62,309 nucleotides of DNA from Pseudoroseicyclus aestuarii. GTDB taxonomy: Bacteria; Pseudomonadota; Alphaproteobacteria; Rhodobacterales; Rhodobacteraceae. Numbering within the stretch: the first letter of the stretch is position 1; each line of letters starts with the position of its first letter. Shown here piece after piece: positions 29,709-39,133 of the stretch. The DNA is taken from the NCBI RefSeq assembly GCF_003217255.1, contig NZ_QJTE01000002.1, positions 844,182 through 906,490 on the forward strand, read 5' to 3'. Made by a program: the position numbers and the translations under genes. Below the pieces are notes generated by a model. It saw only the letters and a list, made by a program, of their open reading frames with translations. It had not been told where the DNA came from and ran no database searches.

Positions 29709-31046
29709 ATGCGCCTCTCCCGCTACTTCCTGCCCGTGCTCAAGGAGACGCCGGCCGAGGCGCAGATCGCCTCGCACAGGCTGATGCTGCGCGCCGGGAT
29801 GATCAAGCAGGCCAGCGCGGGCATCTATTCCTGGCTGCCGCTGGGCCTGAAGGTGCTGCGCAACATCGAGCGCATCGTCAACGAGGAGCAGGAGCGCGCG
29901 GGCCATGTCCCGCTTCTGATGCCGACGCTGCAGGGCGCCGATCTCTGGCGGGAATCGGGCCGCTACGACGCCTACGGCGAGGAGATGCTGCGCATCAAGG
30001 ACCGGCAGGGTCGCGAGATGCTCTATGGTCCGACCAACGAGGAGATGATCACCGACATCTTCCGCAGCTACGTCTCGTCCTACAAGGACCTGCCGCTGAC
30101 GCTGTACCACATTCAGTGGAAGTTCCGCGACGAGATGCGGCCCCGCTTCGGCGTCATGCGCGGGCGCGAGTTCCTGATGAAGGACGGCTACAACTTCGAC
30201 CTCGACTACGAGGCGGCGATGGTGGCCTACGATCGGCACATGGTCAGCTACCTGCGCACCTACGAGCGGATGGGCCTGCAGGCGATCCCGATGCGCGCCG
30301 ATTCGGGCCCCATCGGCGGCGAGGACACGCATGAGTTCCTCGTGCTGGCCGAAACGGGCGAGAGCGAGGTCTTCTACGACAGCGCCATCCTCGACCTGAA
30401 GCTGGCAGATCGCGCGGTGGATTACGACGATGCGGCGCAGCTTGCCTCGATCCGCTCCGAGTGGACCACGCCCTATGCCCGCACCGACGAGACGCATGAC
30501 GAGGGCGTCTTCGCCGAGGTCCCCGAGGAGCGGCGCCGCACCAGCCGCGGCATCGAGGTCGGGCAGATCTTCTACTTCGGCACCAAGTATTCCGAACCCC
30601 TCGGCGCCATGGTCGCCAACGAGAAGGGTGAGCGGGTGCCGGTACACATGGGCAGCCACGGCATCGGCGTCAGCCGTCTGCTGGGCGCGATTATCGAGGC
30701 CAGCCACGACGACAAGGGCATCATCTGGCCCGAGGGCGTGACGCCCTTCCACGTCGGCATCGTCAACCTGCGGCAGGGCGACGCCGCCTGCGACGCCGCC
30801 TGCGCCGAGATCGAGGCGCAGGTCGCCGCCAAGGGGCTGGAGCCGCTTTACGACGACCGCGACGAGCGGGCGGGGGCCAAGTTCGCGACGATGGACCTGA
30901 TCGGCCTGCCCTGGCGCATCACTGTCGGCCCCCGCGGCATCGCCGCCGGCAAGGTGGAGCTGACCTCGCGCCGCACCGGCGAGAGCGAGGAGATGACGGT
31001 GGAAGAGGCCGTGACGCGCCTCGCCGCGATCTACGCGGGTCACTGA
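29709..31046 (+). CDS. proS: Prolyl-tRNA synthetase, short form
   Basis: This class II synthetase charges tRNA-Pro. The 445-residue protein starts [18 protein letters not shown] and has motif 1 in GIYSWLPLG, motif 2 in [23 protein letters not shown] and motif 3 in [13 protein letters not shown]. The about 180-residue editing insertion of the E. coli enzyme is missing, as is normal for alphaproteobacterial ProS, so Ala-tRNA-Pro must be cleared by a separate deacylase. Confidence 0.97.
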   Translation: MRLSRYFLPVLKETPAEAQIASHRLMLRAGMIKQASAGIYSWLPLGLKVLRNIERIVNEEQERAGHVPLLMPTLQGADLWRESGRYDAYGEEMLRIKDRQGREMLYGPTNEEMITDIFRSYVSSYKDLPLTLYHIQWKFRDEMRPRFGVMRGREFLMKDGYNFDLDYEAAMVAYDRHMVSYLRTYERMGLQAIPMRADSGPIGGEDTHEFLVLAETGESEVFYDSAILDLKLADRAVDYDDAAQLASIRSEWTTPYARTDETHDEGVFAEVPEERRRTSRGIEVGQIFYFGTKYSEPLGAMVANEKGERVPVHMGSHGIGVSRLLGAIIEASHDDKGIIWPEGVTPFHVGIVNLRQGDAACDAACAEIEAQVAAKGLEPLYDDRDERAGAKFATMDLIGLPWRITVGPRGIAAGKVELTSRRTGESEEMTVEEAVTRLAAIYAGH

Positions 31047-31068
31047 CCCGAATTCATCCTTGCACGAC

Positions 31069-31104
31069 GAAGGGGCGCAGCCGTCAGGCCGCGCCCTTTA
31101 TTTG
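31069..31104 (+). terminator. Terminator after proS
   Basis: AAGGGGCGC (from 31070) pairs with GCGCCCTTT ending near 31100, with an inner GC/GC extension, followed by ATTTGT. It is an imperfect but typical intrinsic terminator. Confidence 0.65.
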
Positions 31105-31134
31105 TGACCATCGGCGCGGCTAAGGCCGCCGTCT

Positions 31135-31229
31135 GCAGCCGCCGGGATGCGCCCCCGGGGCGGAGGCTGCCCGCTAGAGGGCTTTACCGGTCATGCATCT
31201 CGTGGCTGGCTTACCGGGATCACTCCCGG
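31135..31229 (+). promoter_or_regulatory. Structured leader before the LysE-family gene
   Basis: GCAGCC (31135-31140) pairs with GGCTGC (31165-31170), with inner CCGCC/GGCGG pairing. A second hairpin, CCGGGA-TCAC-TCCCGG (31214-31229), directly touches the GGGGAGG ribosome-binding site. The second stem could modulate ribosome access. It matches no riboswitch class I know. Confidence 0.35.
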
Positions 31230-31239
31230 GGAGGCCACC

Positions 31240-31872
31240 ATGGACATCGACATCTGGCTCGCATTCACCGCAGCCTCGATCGCGCTTCTGCTCATACCGG
31301 GGCCGACGGTCCTGCTGGTTCTCAGCTATGCGCTGAGCCAGGGCAGGCGCGTCGCCCTTGCCACTGTCGCGGGTGTCGCATTGGGCGACCTGATCGCGAT
31401 GACGGCCTCGCTCGCCGGGTTGGGCGCGCTGGTCCTCGCCTCTGCGGCCTTGTTTACCATTCTGAAATGGCTCGGGGCGGTCTACCTCGTGTATCTCGGG
31501 GTCAAGCTTTTCCGCAGCGCCCCCGATGCACGTCTGGGCGCGGCCCAGGATCTCCAAGACGGGGAGCCATTGAAGGTTTTCGGCCACGCCCTGACCGTGA
31601 CGGCGCTGAACCCGAAGTCGATCGTGTTCTTCATAGCCTTCGTGCCGCAGTTCATCGTCGCTGGCGCGCCGCTCGTCCCGCAATTCGCGATCCTGATCGC
31701 GACAATCGTCGGCCTTGCAGCCGCCAATGCCCTGGCCTTCGCGCTTCTGGGGGACAGCTTGCGGCGCCGTTTCGCGTCACCCTTCGTGCTGCCGGCCCTA
31801 TCGCGCCTGGGAGGGGCGGCGCTGGTTCTCATGGGGCTGGCGACGGCCGCGTTCAGAAAGGCCACGACCTGA
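31240..31872 (+). CDS. LysE/RhtB-family amino-acid exporter
   Basis: A 210-residue inner-membrane protein with about six hydrophobic segments. It starts MDIDIWLAFTAASIALLLIPGPTVLLVLSYAL, where the IPGP motif is the LysE-family hallmark, and contains LKWLGAVYLVYLGVKLF and LNPKSIVFFIAFVPQF. Such proteins export amino acids or homoserine lactones; the substrate is not predictable. Upstream in-frame codons are excluded by the strong GGGGAGG site before this ATG. Confidence 0.92.
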   Translation: MDIDIWLAFTAASIALLLIPGPTVLLVLSYALSQGRRVALATVAGVALGDLIAMTASLAGLGALVLASAALFTILKWLGAVYLVYLGVKLFRSAPDARLGAAQDLQDGEPLKVFGHALTVTALNPKSIVFFIAFVPQFIVAGAPLVPQFAILIATIVGLAAANALAFALLGDSLRRRFASPFVLPALSRLGGAALVLMGLATAAFRKATT

Positions 31873-31974
31873 TCGTCGGCGCTGTCTGTCGCGCGGGTTG
31901 GTTGCCGGGCAAGGCGGGCGACTAAACCATTGGGAAGACAGAGCCCCGGGCGGCCGAGGACGAACGGCCGCTTC

Positions 31975-32730
31975 CTACCCCGCGCCGATGGCCTTGTCCG
32001 AGGTGTCGGCCTTGCCCTGCGTCCAGTAGCCGGCGGCCTTCATCCATTGCAGCGGCTGCCCGGCCTCGAGCAGCGCCTCGCGCAGGGCGCGGGCCACGCC
32101 GGCCTCCGCGGCGATCCAGGCGAAACGCCCCTCTTCGGGGGCCAGCGTCCCGGTTGCCGCCAGCAGCGGCGCGGGATCGGCGGCCGCCTCCAGCGGGCGA
32201 TGCAGCCAGCGCAGGTCCAGATCGGCCTTCGTGTCGAACAGCTGCTCGTCCTCGGGGCCGGTAACGGCGACGAGGGCGGTGACCTTCGTGCCCGCGGCGG
32301 CCTCTTCGATGAAGCGGCCGATGGCGGGCAGGGCGGTCTCGTCCCCGATCAGCAGCCAGCTCCCGACCTCCCCCTCGATCACCTGCGATCCGCGCGGACC
32401 TGCCACCGTCAGCGCATCACCCGGCCCGGCCATGCGCGCCCAGTCTGCCGCCGGGCCGCCGTCGTGATCGACGAAATCCAGCACCAGCCGCCCGGCGGCG
32501 CGGTCGACGCGGCGGGGCGTGTATTCCCGCAGCACAGGCTCGCCCGCAGCCTGCGGCAGCACCAGCTTGCAGTGATCGTCGAAGGCCGGAGAGGGGAAAT
32601 CCGCCATTTCCGCGCCCTGCAGCGTCACGCGGATCATCGCGGGGCTCAGGCGCTGGACCTGCGTCACGGTCAGGTGGCGCCGCTTCAACTCGTGGCGCTC
32701 GCGCCGGATGGTGGGAGGAGTCTGGGTCAT
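31975..32730 (-). CDS. Siderophore-interacting protein, FAD-dependent ferric reductase
   Basis: A 251-residue flavoprotein of the ViuB/SIP family, which removes iron from ferric siderophores in the cytosol. It has the FAD-binding segment LREYTPRRVD near residue 67, DFVDHDGGPAADWARMAGPGD, then the NAD(P)H-binding half with LLIGDETALPAIGRFIE and a C-terminal WKAAGYW-like MKAAGYWTQGK. AAAGGATGCAGC precedes the ATG. It is divergent from the ThuA-like gene. No siderophore receptor is adjacent. Confidence 0.93.
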   Translation of the reverse strand: MTQTPPTIRRERHELKRRHLTVTQVQRLSPAMIRVTLQGAEMADFPSPAFDDHCKLVLPQAAGEPVLREYTPRRVDRAAGRLVLDFVDHDGGPAADWARMAGPGDALTVAGPRGSQVIEGEVGSWLLIGDETALPAIGRFIEEAAAGTKVTALVAVTGPEDEQLFDTKADLDLRWLHRPLEAAADPAPLLAATGTLAPEEGRFAWIAAEAGVARALREALLEAGQPLQWMKAAGYWTQGKADTSDKAIGAG

Positions 32731-32839
32731 GCTGCATCCTTTCGGGGGCATGGTGGCGCCGCGGCGCGCTGCATCCGCTGGCTGGTCCGCGCGGGCGCTG
32801 GACTGGCTCCGGCTGCGTGACTGCCGAAGGCCTGGCGCG

Positions 32840-32860
32840 GGGTCAAGCTGGCGTTGACCC
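32840..32860. promoter_or_regulatory. Inverted repeat with back-to-back TTGACC boxes
   Basis: GGGTCAA-N7-TTGACCC forms a perfect 7-base inverted repeat in the gap between the divergent ferric-reductase and ThuA-like genes. Each arm contains a TTGACC -35-like hexamer pointing outward. The corresponding -10 boxes are weak, so this may be an operator with overlapping divergent promoters. Confidence 0.45.
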
Positions 32861-32904
32861 TGCCGCGCCCCCGGCGCACCCTCCGCGCCGGGAAGGAGAC
32901 CCAT

Positions 32905-33618
32905 ATGAAAGCACTGATCACCTGGGGCGGCTGGGAGGGGCATCAGCCCGACCAGGTCGCCGCCTTGTTCCACGAGATGCTGACCGCCGAGGGCGTGGAG
33001 GCCGAGGTTACCGACAGCCTTGAGGCCTTCGACGATGCCGAGCGCCTGCAGGCACTGGACCTGATCGTTCCGGTCTGGACCATGTCCGAGCTGACGAAGG
33101 AGCGCGCGCAGAACGTCTCGGAGGCCGTGGCCCGCGGCACCGGCCTTGCCGGCTGTCACGGCGGCATGTGCGACGCCTTCCGCGAGAACACCCTGTGGCA
33201 GGCGATGACGGGCGGCAACTGGGTCATGCACCCGGGCGGCGACGGCGTGCGCCACAGGGTCGAGATCGCCGGCAGCCACGGGCTGACCCAGGGAATCGAG
33301 GATTTCGAGGTCGAGACCGAGCAGTATTACCTGCACGTCGATCCGGCCAACGAGGTGCTGGCGACCACGAGCTTTCCCGTCGTGCCGTGGTACCACGCGG
33401 CCAACGGGCCGGTGACGATGCCGGTCGCCTGGATCCGCCGCTGGGGTCTGGGCCGCGTCTATTACAACGCGCTGGGCCACCATCGCGATGTGATCGACAA
33501 TGACCCCCCGCGCGAGATGCTGCGCCGCGGCCTGCTCTGGGCGGCCGAGGGCAAGGCGGCTGCCGCGGGGCAGGACCTCTCGGCCTTCGTCTCGGACCGC
33601 GAGGGCAACAACTACTGA
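32905..33618 (+). CDS. ThuA-domain protein
   Basis: A 237-residue protein starting MKALITWGGWEGHQPDQVA, a typical ThuA fold opening related to class I glutamine amidotransferases. GLAGCHGGMCDAF near residue 87 replaces the nucleophile elbow, and AWIRRWGLGRVYYNALGHHRD near residue 175 is the family's C-terminal signature. ThuA proteins take part in sugar, often trehalose or keto-sugar, metabolism; no sugar genes are nearby, so the role is open. GGAAGGAGAC precedes the ATG. Confidence 0.88.
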   Translation: MKALITWGGWEGHQPDQVAALFHEMLTAEGVEAEVTDSLEAFDDAERLQALDLIVPVWTMSELTKERAQNVSEAVARGTGLAGCHGGMCDAFRENTLWQAMTGGNWVMHPGGDGVRHRVEIAGSHGLTQGIEDFEVETEQYYLHVDPANEVLATTSFPVVPWYHAANGPVTMPVAWIRRWGLGRVYYNALGHHRDVIDNDPPREMLRRGLLWAAEGKAAAAGQDLSAFVSDREGNNY

Positions 33619-33760
33619 GGGCGCGCGCGGCGGCTCTTCACGGGTCGCCGCGCTGCCGCCAGCACTCTGGCGCGGCGGGCCACCGCCGCCCACCGGCGCG
33701 TGACTTGACCCCGCCGGGCCGCCGCCGCATGCAGGCGCGAGTTTCATGAACGGAGCGCGC

Positions 33761-35065
33761 ATGGCCACGCCCCCCTTCGCCGGTTTCGAATGGATGATCG
33801 CCTGGCGCTACATCCGCGCCCGCCGCGCCGAGGGCGGGGTCAGCGTGATGACCTGGATCAGCCTCGTCGGCATTACCCTTGCCGTCTTCGCGCTGATCGC
33901 CACGCTGGCCGTCCGCTCGGGCTTTCGCGACGAGTTCGTCAACACGATCGTCGGCGCCAATGCCCATGTGACGGTCTATCAGAACACGATGATCCCCGGC
34001 ACCGACCGGGTGACGCGGCTGATCACGGACTACGGCCCGATGACCGAGCGGATCGAGGAGGTGCCCGGCGTGATCCGCGCAGCGCCCCTCGTGCGCAGCC
34101 AGGTCATGGCCAGCTGGCAGGACCGCAACGCCTTCACGGAGGTCTTCGGAATCACGCCCGAGGCGCTGTCCGGCGTGCCGCGCATCGCCAATTCGGACAT
34201 TGCCGAAGGGGACTTTGCCGATTTCGGCGCCCGCGCCGGCGAGGATGCTCCGGGCGGCATCGCCATCGGCAGCGGCGTGGCGAACGCGCTCGACATCGAC
34301 ATCGGCGACACGGTGCGGCTGACCTCGCCCAACGGGGCGCGCACGCCCGCCGGCACCAGCCCGCGCGTCTCGGCCTATCCGGTGGCCTATATCTTCACCG
34401 CCGGGCGCTACGACATCGACCAGACGCGCATCTACATGCCGCTTGAGGATGCGCAGTACTTCTTCAACCGCGACGGCGTCGCGGACGAGATCGAGGTCAT
34501 GGTCGAGGACCCCGAGGCGGTCGACCAGCTGGCCCCGCTGATCCGCGATGCCGCGGGCGAGGGTGCCTTCACCTGGACCTGGCGCGACAGCGCGGGCAGC
34601 TTCCTGCAGGCGCTGACGGTCGAGGACAACGTGATGTTCGTCATCCTCTCGATCCTCGTGCTGATCGCCAGCATGAACATCATCTCGGGCTTGATCATGC
34701 TGGTGAAGAACAAGGGACGCGACATCGGCATCCTGCGCACCATGGGCCTGACCGAGGGGGCGATCCTGCGCATCTTCTTTATCTGCGGCGCGGGGATCGG
34801 CACGCTGGGCACCCTGCTGGGGCTGATCCTTGGCTGCGCCTTCGCGATCTGGATCGACCCGATCTTCGCCGCCGTGAACTACCTCTCGGGCGGCGGCGTC
34901 TGGGATCCGTCGATCCGCGGCATCTACGCGCTGCCCGCCAAGCTGGAGCTGGGCGATGTCCTCTCGGCCGTGGCGCTGAGCCTGGGGCTGTCCTGGATCG
35001 TCACCATCTTTCCCGCCCGCCGCGCGGCGCGGATGAACCCGGTCGAGGCGCTGCGCTATGAATGA
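33761..35065 (+). CDS. lolC: Lipoprotein-releasing system permease LolC/E
   Basis: A 434-residue inner-membrane protein of the LolCDE exporter, which releases outer-membrane lipoproteins to LolA. It has an N-terminal segment with [15 protein letters not shown] and [23 protein letters not shown], a large periplasmic domain of about 220 residues, and three C-terminal segments with [20 protein letters not shown]. Only one permease gene is present, as in other alphaproteobacteria. An ATG 15 bases earlier is possible; GGAG favours 33761. The stop overlaps lolD by eight bases. Confidence 0.92.
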   Translation: MATPPFAGFEWMIAWRYIRARRAEGGVSVMTWISLVGITLAVFALIATLAVRSGFRDEFVNTIVGANAHVTVYQNTMIPGTDRVTRLITDYGPMTERIEEVPGVIRAAPLVRSQVMASWQDRNAFTEVFGITPEALSGVPRIANSDIAEGDFADFGARAGEDAPGGIAIGSGVANALDIDIGDTVRLTSPNGARTPAGTSPRVSAYPVAYIFTAGRYDIDQTRIYMPLEDAQYFFNRDGVADEIEVMVEDPEAVDQLAPLIRDAAGEGAFTWTWRDSAGSFLQALTVEDNVMFVILSILVLIASMNIISGLIMLVKNKGRDIGILRTMGLTEGAILRIFFICGAGIGTLGTLLGLILGCAFAIWIDPIFAAVNYLSGGGVWDPSIRGIYALPAKLELGDVLSAVALSLGLSWIVTIFPARRAARMNPVEALRYE

Positions 35066-35747
35066 CGAGGCACATGCCCTGGCGCTGGGCGGGCTGACCA
35101 AGGTCTACAACGCCGGCCAGCCGAACGAGATCGCGGTGCTGCGCGGCGCCGATCTGACCGTCCGGCGGGGCGAGGTCGTCGCCCTCGTCGCGCCCTCGGG
35201 CGCCGGGAAATCGACGCTGCTGCATATCGCCGGCCTGCTGGACAAGCCCGACGCGGGCGCGGTGGCGATTGGCGGGCGCGATGCGACGGGCCTCTCGGAC
35301 CGCCAGCGCACCGCCGTGCGCCGGTCCGAGGTCGGCTTCGTCTACCAGTTCCACCACCTGCTGCCCGAGTTCACAGCGCTGGAGAACGTCGTGCTGCCGC
35401 AGCTTGCGAACGGCACCCCGAGGGCCCAGGCCGAGGCGCGGGCGCGCGATCTTCTGGGCCGCGTGGGCATCGAGGCGCGCGGCGATCACCGCCCCGCGGC
35501 CCTTTCGGGCGGAGAGCAGCAGCGCGTCGCCCTGTGCCGCGCGCTGGCCAATGCCCCGGCGCTGCTGCTGGCCGACGAGCCGACCGGCAACCTCGATCCC
35601 GAAACCTCGGAGCGGGTCTTTGCCGCGCTGATGGACCTCGTGCGCGGCACCGGCCTCGCTGCGTTGATCGCCACGCACAACCTCGACCTCGCGGCGCGGA
35701 TGGACCGGCAGCTGCGGATGGACCAGGGGCGCATCACGCCGCTTTGA
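35058..35747 (+). CDS. lolD: Lipoprotein-releasing system ATPase LolD
   Basis: A 229-residue ABC ATPase with Walker [10 protein letters not shown] (45-53), Q-loop in [11 protein letters not shown], signature [15 protein letters not shown] and Walker [16 protein letters not shown]. The [13 protein letters not shown] segment is typical of LolD. It powers lipoprotein extraction with the LolC/E permease encoded just upstream. Confidence 0.95.
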   Translation: MNDEAHALALGGLTKVYNAGQPNEIAVLRGADLTVRRGEVVALVAPSGAGKSTLLHIAGLLDKPDAGAVAIGGRDATGLSDRQRTAVRRSEVGFVYQFHHLLPEFTALENVVLPQLANGTPRAQAEARARDLLGRVGIEARGDHRPAALSGGEQQRVALCRALANAPALLLADEPTGNLDPETSERVFAALMDLVRGTGLAALIATHNLDLAARMDRQLRMDQGRITPL

Positions 35748-35811
35748 GGGGGCGGGCACGGCGTCACGGCCCGCTCTGGACGCGGCGTCAGACTGCGTTT
35801 AGGGCCGGCCC

Positions 35812-37248
35812 ATGACCAGCGCCGCCCCCCAGTCCCCCCTTCCGCCGCCGGCCCGCGGGTTGCGCGGCCAGATCGCCACGCTGATGGTGCTGGCGGTGCC
35901 GCTGATCGGCTCGAACCTGGCGCAGATGGCGGTCGGGATCACCGACACGGTCATGCTGGGCTGGTACGACGTCACCGCGCTGGCCGCCGTTACGCTGGCC
36001 AATTCGGTCTACTTCCTGATCTTCCTCGTCGGCTCGGGCTTTGCCTGGGCGGTGATGCCGCTGGTCGCCGAGGCCGCCGAGTCCGGGGACGAGCAGCAGG
36101 TCCGCCGCGTGACCCGCATGGCGCTGTGGCTGAGCCTGGCCTATGCCGCGATCTTCATCCCGCCGTTGATGATCTCCGAACGGATGTTCCTGGCCATGGG
36201 GCAAGAGGCCGACGTCTCGGCCCTGGCGCAGGACTACCTGCGGATCAACGGCTTCGCGCTGGTGCCGGCGCTGGTCGTGGTGGTGCTGAAATCCCTTCTC
36301 TCGGCGGTGGAGCGGGCGGGGATCGTCCTTTGGGCCACGCTCGCGGGCGCGGCGGTGAATGCCGTGGCGAACTACGCGCTGATCTTCGGCAACTGGGGCG
36401 CGCCCGAGCTGGGCGTGCGCGGCGCAGCGATCGCCTCGCTCTCGGTCGGGGTGGTGCAGGCGGCGCTGCTGGCGCTCTACGCGATCCGGCGGTTGCCGCA
36501 GTTCGACCTCTTCCGCCGCCTCTGGCGGCCCGACTGGCCGGTGCTGGGCCGCGTGCTGCGGCTGGGCGCGCCGATCGGCCTGACCAGCTTCGCCGAGGCC
36601 GGGCTCTTCAGCGCTTCGGCCATCATGGTGGGCTGGATCGGTGCGGTGCCGCTGGCCGCCCATGGCGTCGCCATGCTGCTGACCGGCGCCGCCTTCATGC
36701 TGCAGGTCGGTCTCAGCCAAGCGGCGACGGTCCGCGCGGGCCGGGCGCTGGGACGGGGCGATCCGGCGGGCCTGCGCAGCGGCGCCCGCATCGCGATCCT
36801 GATGTGCCTCGTCTTCGCGCTGGCCAGCGCCGCGCTGTTCCTGGCGGCGCCAGAGCTGCTGATCATGGGCTTTCTCGACCGGGCGGAGCCTGCGGCCCCG
36901 CTGGTCATGGCCGCCGGCGTGACGCTGCTGGCCGTGGCCGCCCTGTTCCAGGTGGTCGACGGGATGCAGGCGCTGGCGCTGGGCCTGCTGCGCGGCATCC
37001 AGGACACCGCCGTGCCGATGGTGCTGGCCAGCATCAGCTACTGGGGCATCGGCCTGCCGGTGGGCTACCTTCTGGGCTTCCCGCTGGGGCACGGCGCGCC
37101 TGGGGTCTGGTTCGGCCTCGTCGTCGGGCTGGCCTGTGCCGCGGTGCTGCTGATGGCGCGGTTCTGGTGGCTCTCGGCCCGCATCCCGGTCACGCCTGTC
37201 CCCCCCGGCGGGACCGCCCCGCCGGCAAACGCCCGTCCCTTGGCCTAG
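35812..37248 (+). CDS. MATE family efflux transporter (NorM-like)
   Basis: A 478-residue protein with twelve predicted membrane segments in two similar halves. MVLAVPLIGSNLAQMAVGITDTVMLGWYD opens the first half and LGAPIGLTSFAEAGLFSASAIMVGWIG the second. MATE proteins exchange cationic drugs for Na+ or H+. The C-terminal tail is Pro/Gly-rich. It stands alone between lolD and a DedA gene. Confidence 0.92.
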   Translation: MTSAAPQSPLPPPARGLRGQIATLMVLAVPLIGSNLAQMAVGITDTVMLGWYDVTALAAVTLANSVYFLIFLVGSGFAWAVMPLVAEAAESGDEQQVRRVTRMALWLSLAYAAIFIPPLMISERMFLAMGQEADVSALAQDYLRINGFALVPALVVVVLKSLLSAVERAGIVLWATLAGAAVNAVANYALIFGNWGAPELGVRGAAIASLSVGVVQAALLALYAIRRLPQFDLFRRLWRPDWPVLGRVLRLGAPIGLTSFAEAGLFSASAIMVGWIGAVPLAAHGVAMLLTGAAFMLQVGLSQAATVRAGRALGRGDPAGLRSGARIAILMCLVFALASAALFLAAPELLIMGFLDRAEPAAPLVMAAGVTLLAVAALFQVVDGMQALALGLLRGIQDTAVPMVLASISYWGIGLPVGYLLGFPLGHGAPGVWFGLVVGLACAAVLLMARFWWLSARIPVTPVPPGGTAPPANARPLA

Positions 37249-37284
37249 ACAGCCCCCTTCGGCAGCTTAATTAAAGAGGTCATC

Positions 37285-37893
37285 ATGTTCGACTTCATCG
37301 CAAACTGGATCGCGGCCGGCGGCGCCCTTGGCGTCGGCGCCCTGATGTTCCTCGAGAATGTCTTTCCGCCCATTCCGTCGGAGCTCGTGATGCCCCTGGC
37401 CGGCTACAACGCCGCCAGCGGCACGCAAAGCGCCGTACTGGCCTTTGTCGCCGGGGTCGTCGGCTCGGTCCTCGGCGCCTGGATCTGGTACGAGATCGGG
37501 CGCCGCTTCGGCCGCGAGCGGCTGCTGCGGCTTATCGACCGGCACGGCCGCTGGCTGACCCTCAGCCGCGCGGATGTCGAGCGGACGCTGGCCTGGTTCG
37601 ACCGGCATGGCAGGCTCGCCGTCTTCTTCGGACGCATGGTGCCGACGATCCGCACGCTGATCTCCGTCCCCGCCGGGCTGCAGGGCATGTCGCTGCCGGC
37701 CTTCTTCGTCTATACGACCGCCGGAAGCACGATCTGGGTCGGCGCGCTCTTTGCCGCCGGCTACCTGCTCGAGGCGCAGTACGAGCGCGTGCAGGCCTGG
37801 CTCAACCCGGTGACCACGCTGCTCGTCGTGCTGATCGTTGGCGCCTACCTCTATCGCCTCGTGACGGGCAAAGGGCGCGGCGACCGCGCGTGA
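37285..37893 (+). CDS. DedA family membrane protein
   Basis: A 202-residue DedA/SNARE-associated (VTT) protein. It has the N-terminal re-entrant region FLENVFPPIPSELVMPLAGYNAA and the conserved FFGRMVPTIRTLISVPAGLQGM near residue 112, whose Arg residues are typical. DedA proteins take part in lipid-carrier recycling and membrane homeostasis. Start codon and AAAGAGG site are clear. Confidence 0.93.
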   Translation: MFDFIANWIAAGGALGVGALMFLENVFPPIPSELVMPLAGYNAASGTQSAVLAFVAGVVGSVLGAWIWYEIGRRFGRERLLRLIDRHGRWLTLSRADVERTLAWFDRHGRLAVFFGRMVPTIRTLISVPAGLQGMSLPAFFVYTTAGSTIWVGALFAAGYLLEAQYERVQAWLNPVTTLLVVLIVGAYLYRLVTGKGRGDRA

Positions 37894-37907
37894 CGGCGAC
37901 CGGGTCG

Positions 37908-38111
37908 TCAGCCGTTCTGCCGCAGCGCGACCAGAAGCAGGATCAGCCCCACGGCGATGGCCTGGGCGACGATGCGCAGGCGCATGATCTTGTTGGCGTT
38001 GCGGCGGTTGTACTCGCCGCCGCGGCCGAAGCTGCCGATGCCGAACAGCAGGATCACCGCGACCGCGGCCACCGAGAGAACGACAAGGATGAACAGCGGA
38101 TCGCCAGCCAT
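37908..38111 (-). CDS. Twin-transmembrane HIG1-like protein
   Basis: A 67-residue protein with two membrane helices (about 5-25 and 48-64) joined by a basic loop. The sequence RLRIVAQ (44-50) fits the RXRX3Q part of the HIG1 signature. HIG1 proteins attach to cytochrome oxidases in mitochondria and some alphaproteobacteria. A role beside the quinol oxidase encoded at 56900 is only speculation. It is convergent with the DedA gene and shares a strand with the following dehydrogenase. Confidence 0.75.
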   Translation of the reverse strand: MAGDPLFILVVLSVAAVAVILLFGIGSFGRGGEYNRRNANKIMRLRIVAQAIAVGLILLLVALRQNG

Positions 38112-38173
38112 GGCCTCACTCCCTTTTCACCCCCTCTAGCAGCCGCGGGGGCCCGGCAAAAGCGGCCTTGGCC

Positions 38174-38998
38174 TCAGCTTCCCGAGAGGACCCGGTCCAG
38201 CGCCGCATCGGGCAGCGCGCGCCGCATCAGGGCGGCGGCCTTGGCGGGCAGGGTCACGCGGTAGCGGGCGCGCGGGCGGCGCGCCTCCAGCGCCCGGCGC
38301 AGGACCTGCGCCGCGGCCTCGGCAGGCAGCTCCCAGCGGTCGGCGCCGCCCTCGTAAAGCCGGTGCAGCAGCCCCTCGTAGTCCCGCGCCCGCGCGCTGC
38401 CGCGCCAGTCGATCCAGCGCTCGAACTGCGGGATCGCGTTTGCGCGCATGCGGCTGCCGATCGGGCCAGGCTGCAGCAGCACCACGTCGATGGGCTGGCC
38501 CCGCATCTCGAGGCGCAGCGTGTCCGTCAGCCCCTCCAGCGCGTATTTCGACGCGGTATAGGCGCCGCGCCAGGGTGCCGCGACATAGCCCAGCACCGAG
38601 GAGCAGTTGACGATCCGCCCGTGCCCCTGCGCCCGCATCACTGGGATCACCTGCCGGGTCAGGGCATGCCAGCCGAAAAGGTTCGTCTCGAAGATCGCCC
38701 GCAGGGCCTCGGTGGGCAGATCCTCGACGGCGCCGGGACAGGCGAAGGCGCCATTGTTATAGAGCGCATCGAGCCGCCCGCCGCTGGCCTTGAGCACGGC
38801 GGCGAGGGCTTCGGCGATGCTGCCCTCGTCGGCGTAATCGAGGCGCGGCGCCTCGAAGCCCTCGCTCCGCAGACGCGCGCAATCGGCTTCCTGCCGGCAG
38901 CTGGCAAAGACCCGCCAGCCCGCGCGCCGCATCTCATGCGCTGCGGCATGGCCGATCCCGGAGGAGCAGCCGGTCATCAGGATCACGCGGTCCACCAT
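38174..38998 (-). CDS. Short-chain dehydrogenase/reductase
   Basis: A 274-residue classical SDR. It has the cofactor motif TGCSSGIG (8-15), the structural NNG in ALYNNGAFA, the catalytic Ser in NCSSVLGY and YTASK (Tyr and Lys), and LQPGPIGSRM after the active site. The longer C-terminus resembles 17-beta-hydroxysteroid dehydrogenase-like SDRs. The substrate is unknown. The start MVDRVILMTG was chosen over earlier in-frame ATGs that fall in the intergenic repeat. Confidence 0.9.
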   Translation of the reverse strand: MVDRVILMTGCSSGIGHAAAHEMRRAGWRVFASCRQEADCARLRSEGFEAPRLDYADEGSIAEALAAVLKASGGRLDALYNNGAFACPGAVEDLPTEALRAIFETNLFGWHALTRQVIPVMRAQGHGRIVNCSSVLGYVAAPWRGAYTASKYALEGLTDTLRLEMRGQPIDVVLLQPGPIGSRMRANAIPQFERWIDWRGSARARDYEGLLHRLYEGGADRWELPAEAAAQVLRRALEARRPRARYRVTLPAKAAALMRRALPDAALDRVLSGS

Positions 38999-39062
38999 GT
39001 CTCGGCCATGCCGCATGGGCGCCGCCCGGACAAGCGAAAGGCGACCCGCCCGGGCCGCCCTG

Positions 39063-39126
39063 TTCATCTTCTCTTTCTCAAATATCCCGGGGGGGCGAGG
39101 CGCAGCCGAGCGGGGGCTGGCCCCCA
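39063..39126 (-). repeat. Terminator-like intergenic repeat, copy 1
   Basis: Read on the minus strand after the SH3-domain gene, this segment has GGGGGCCAGCCCCC, a GC-rich second stem, CCCGGGATATTTGAG and then AAGATGAA. The same order of blocks recurs at 43061-43133 downstream of another gene. I recognise similar elements as common in Rhodobacteraceae intergenic DNA. It probably ends transcription of the SH3-domain gene. Confidence 0.6.
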
Positions 39127-39133
39127 TCCTCCG

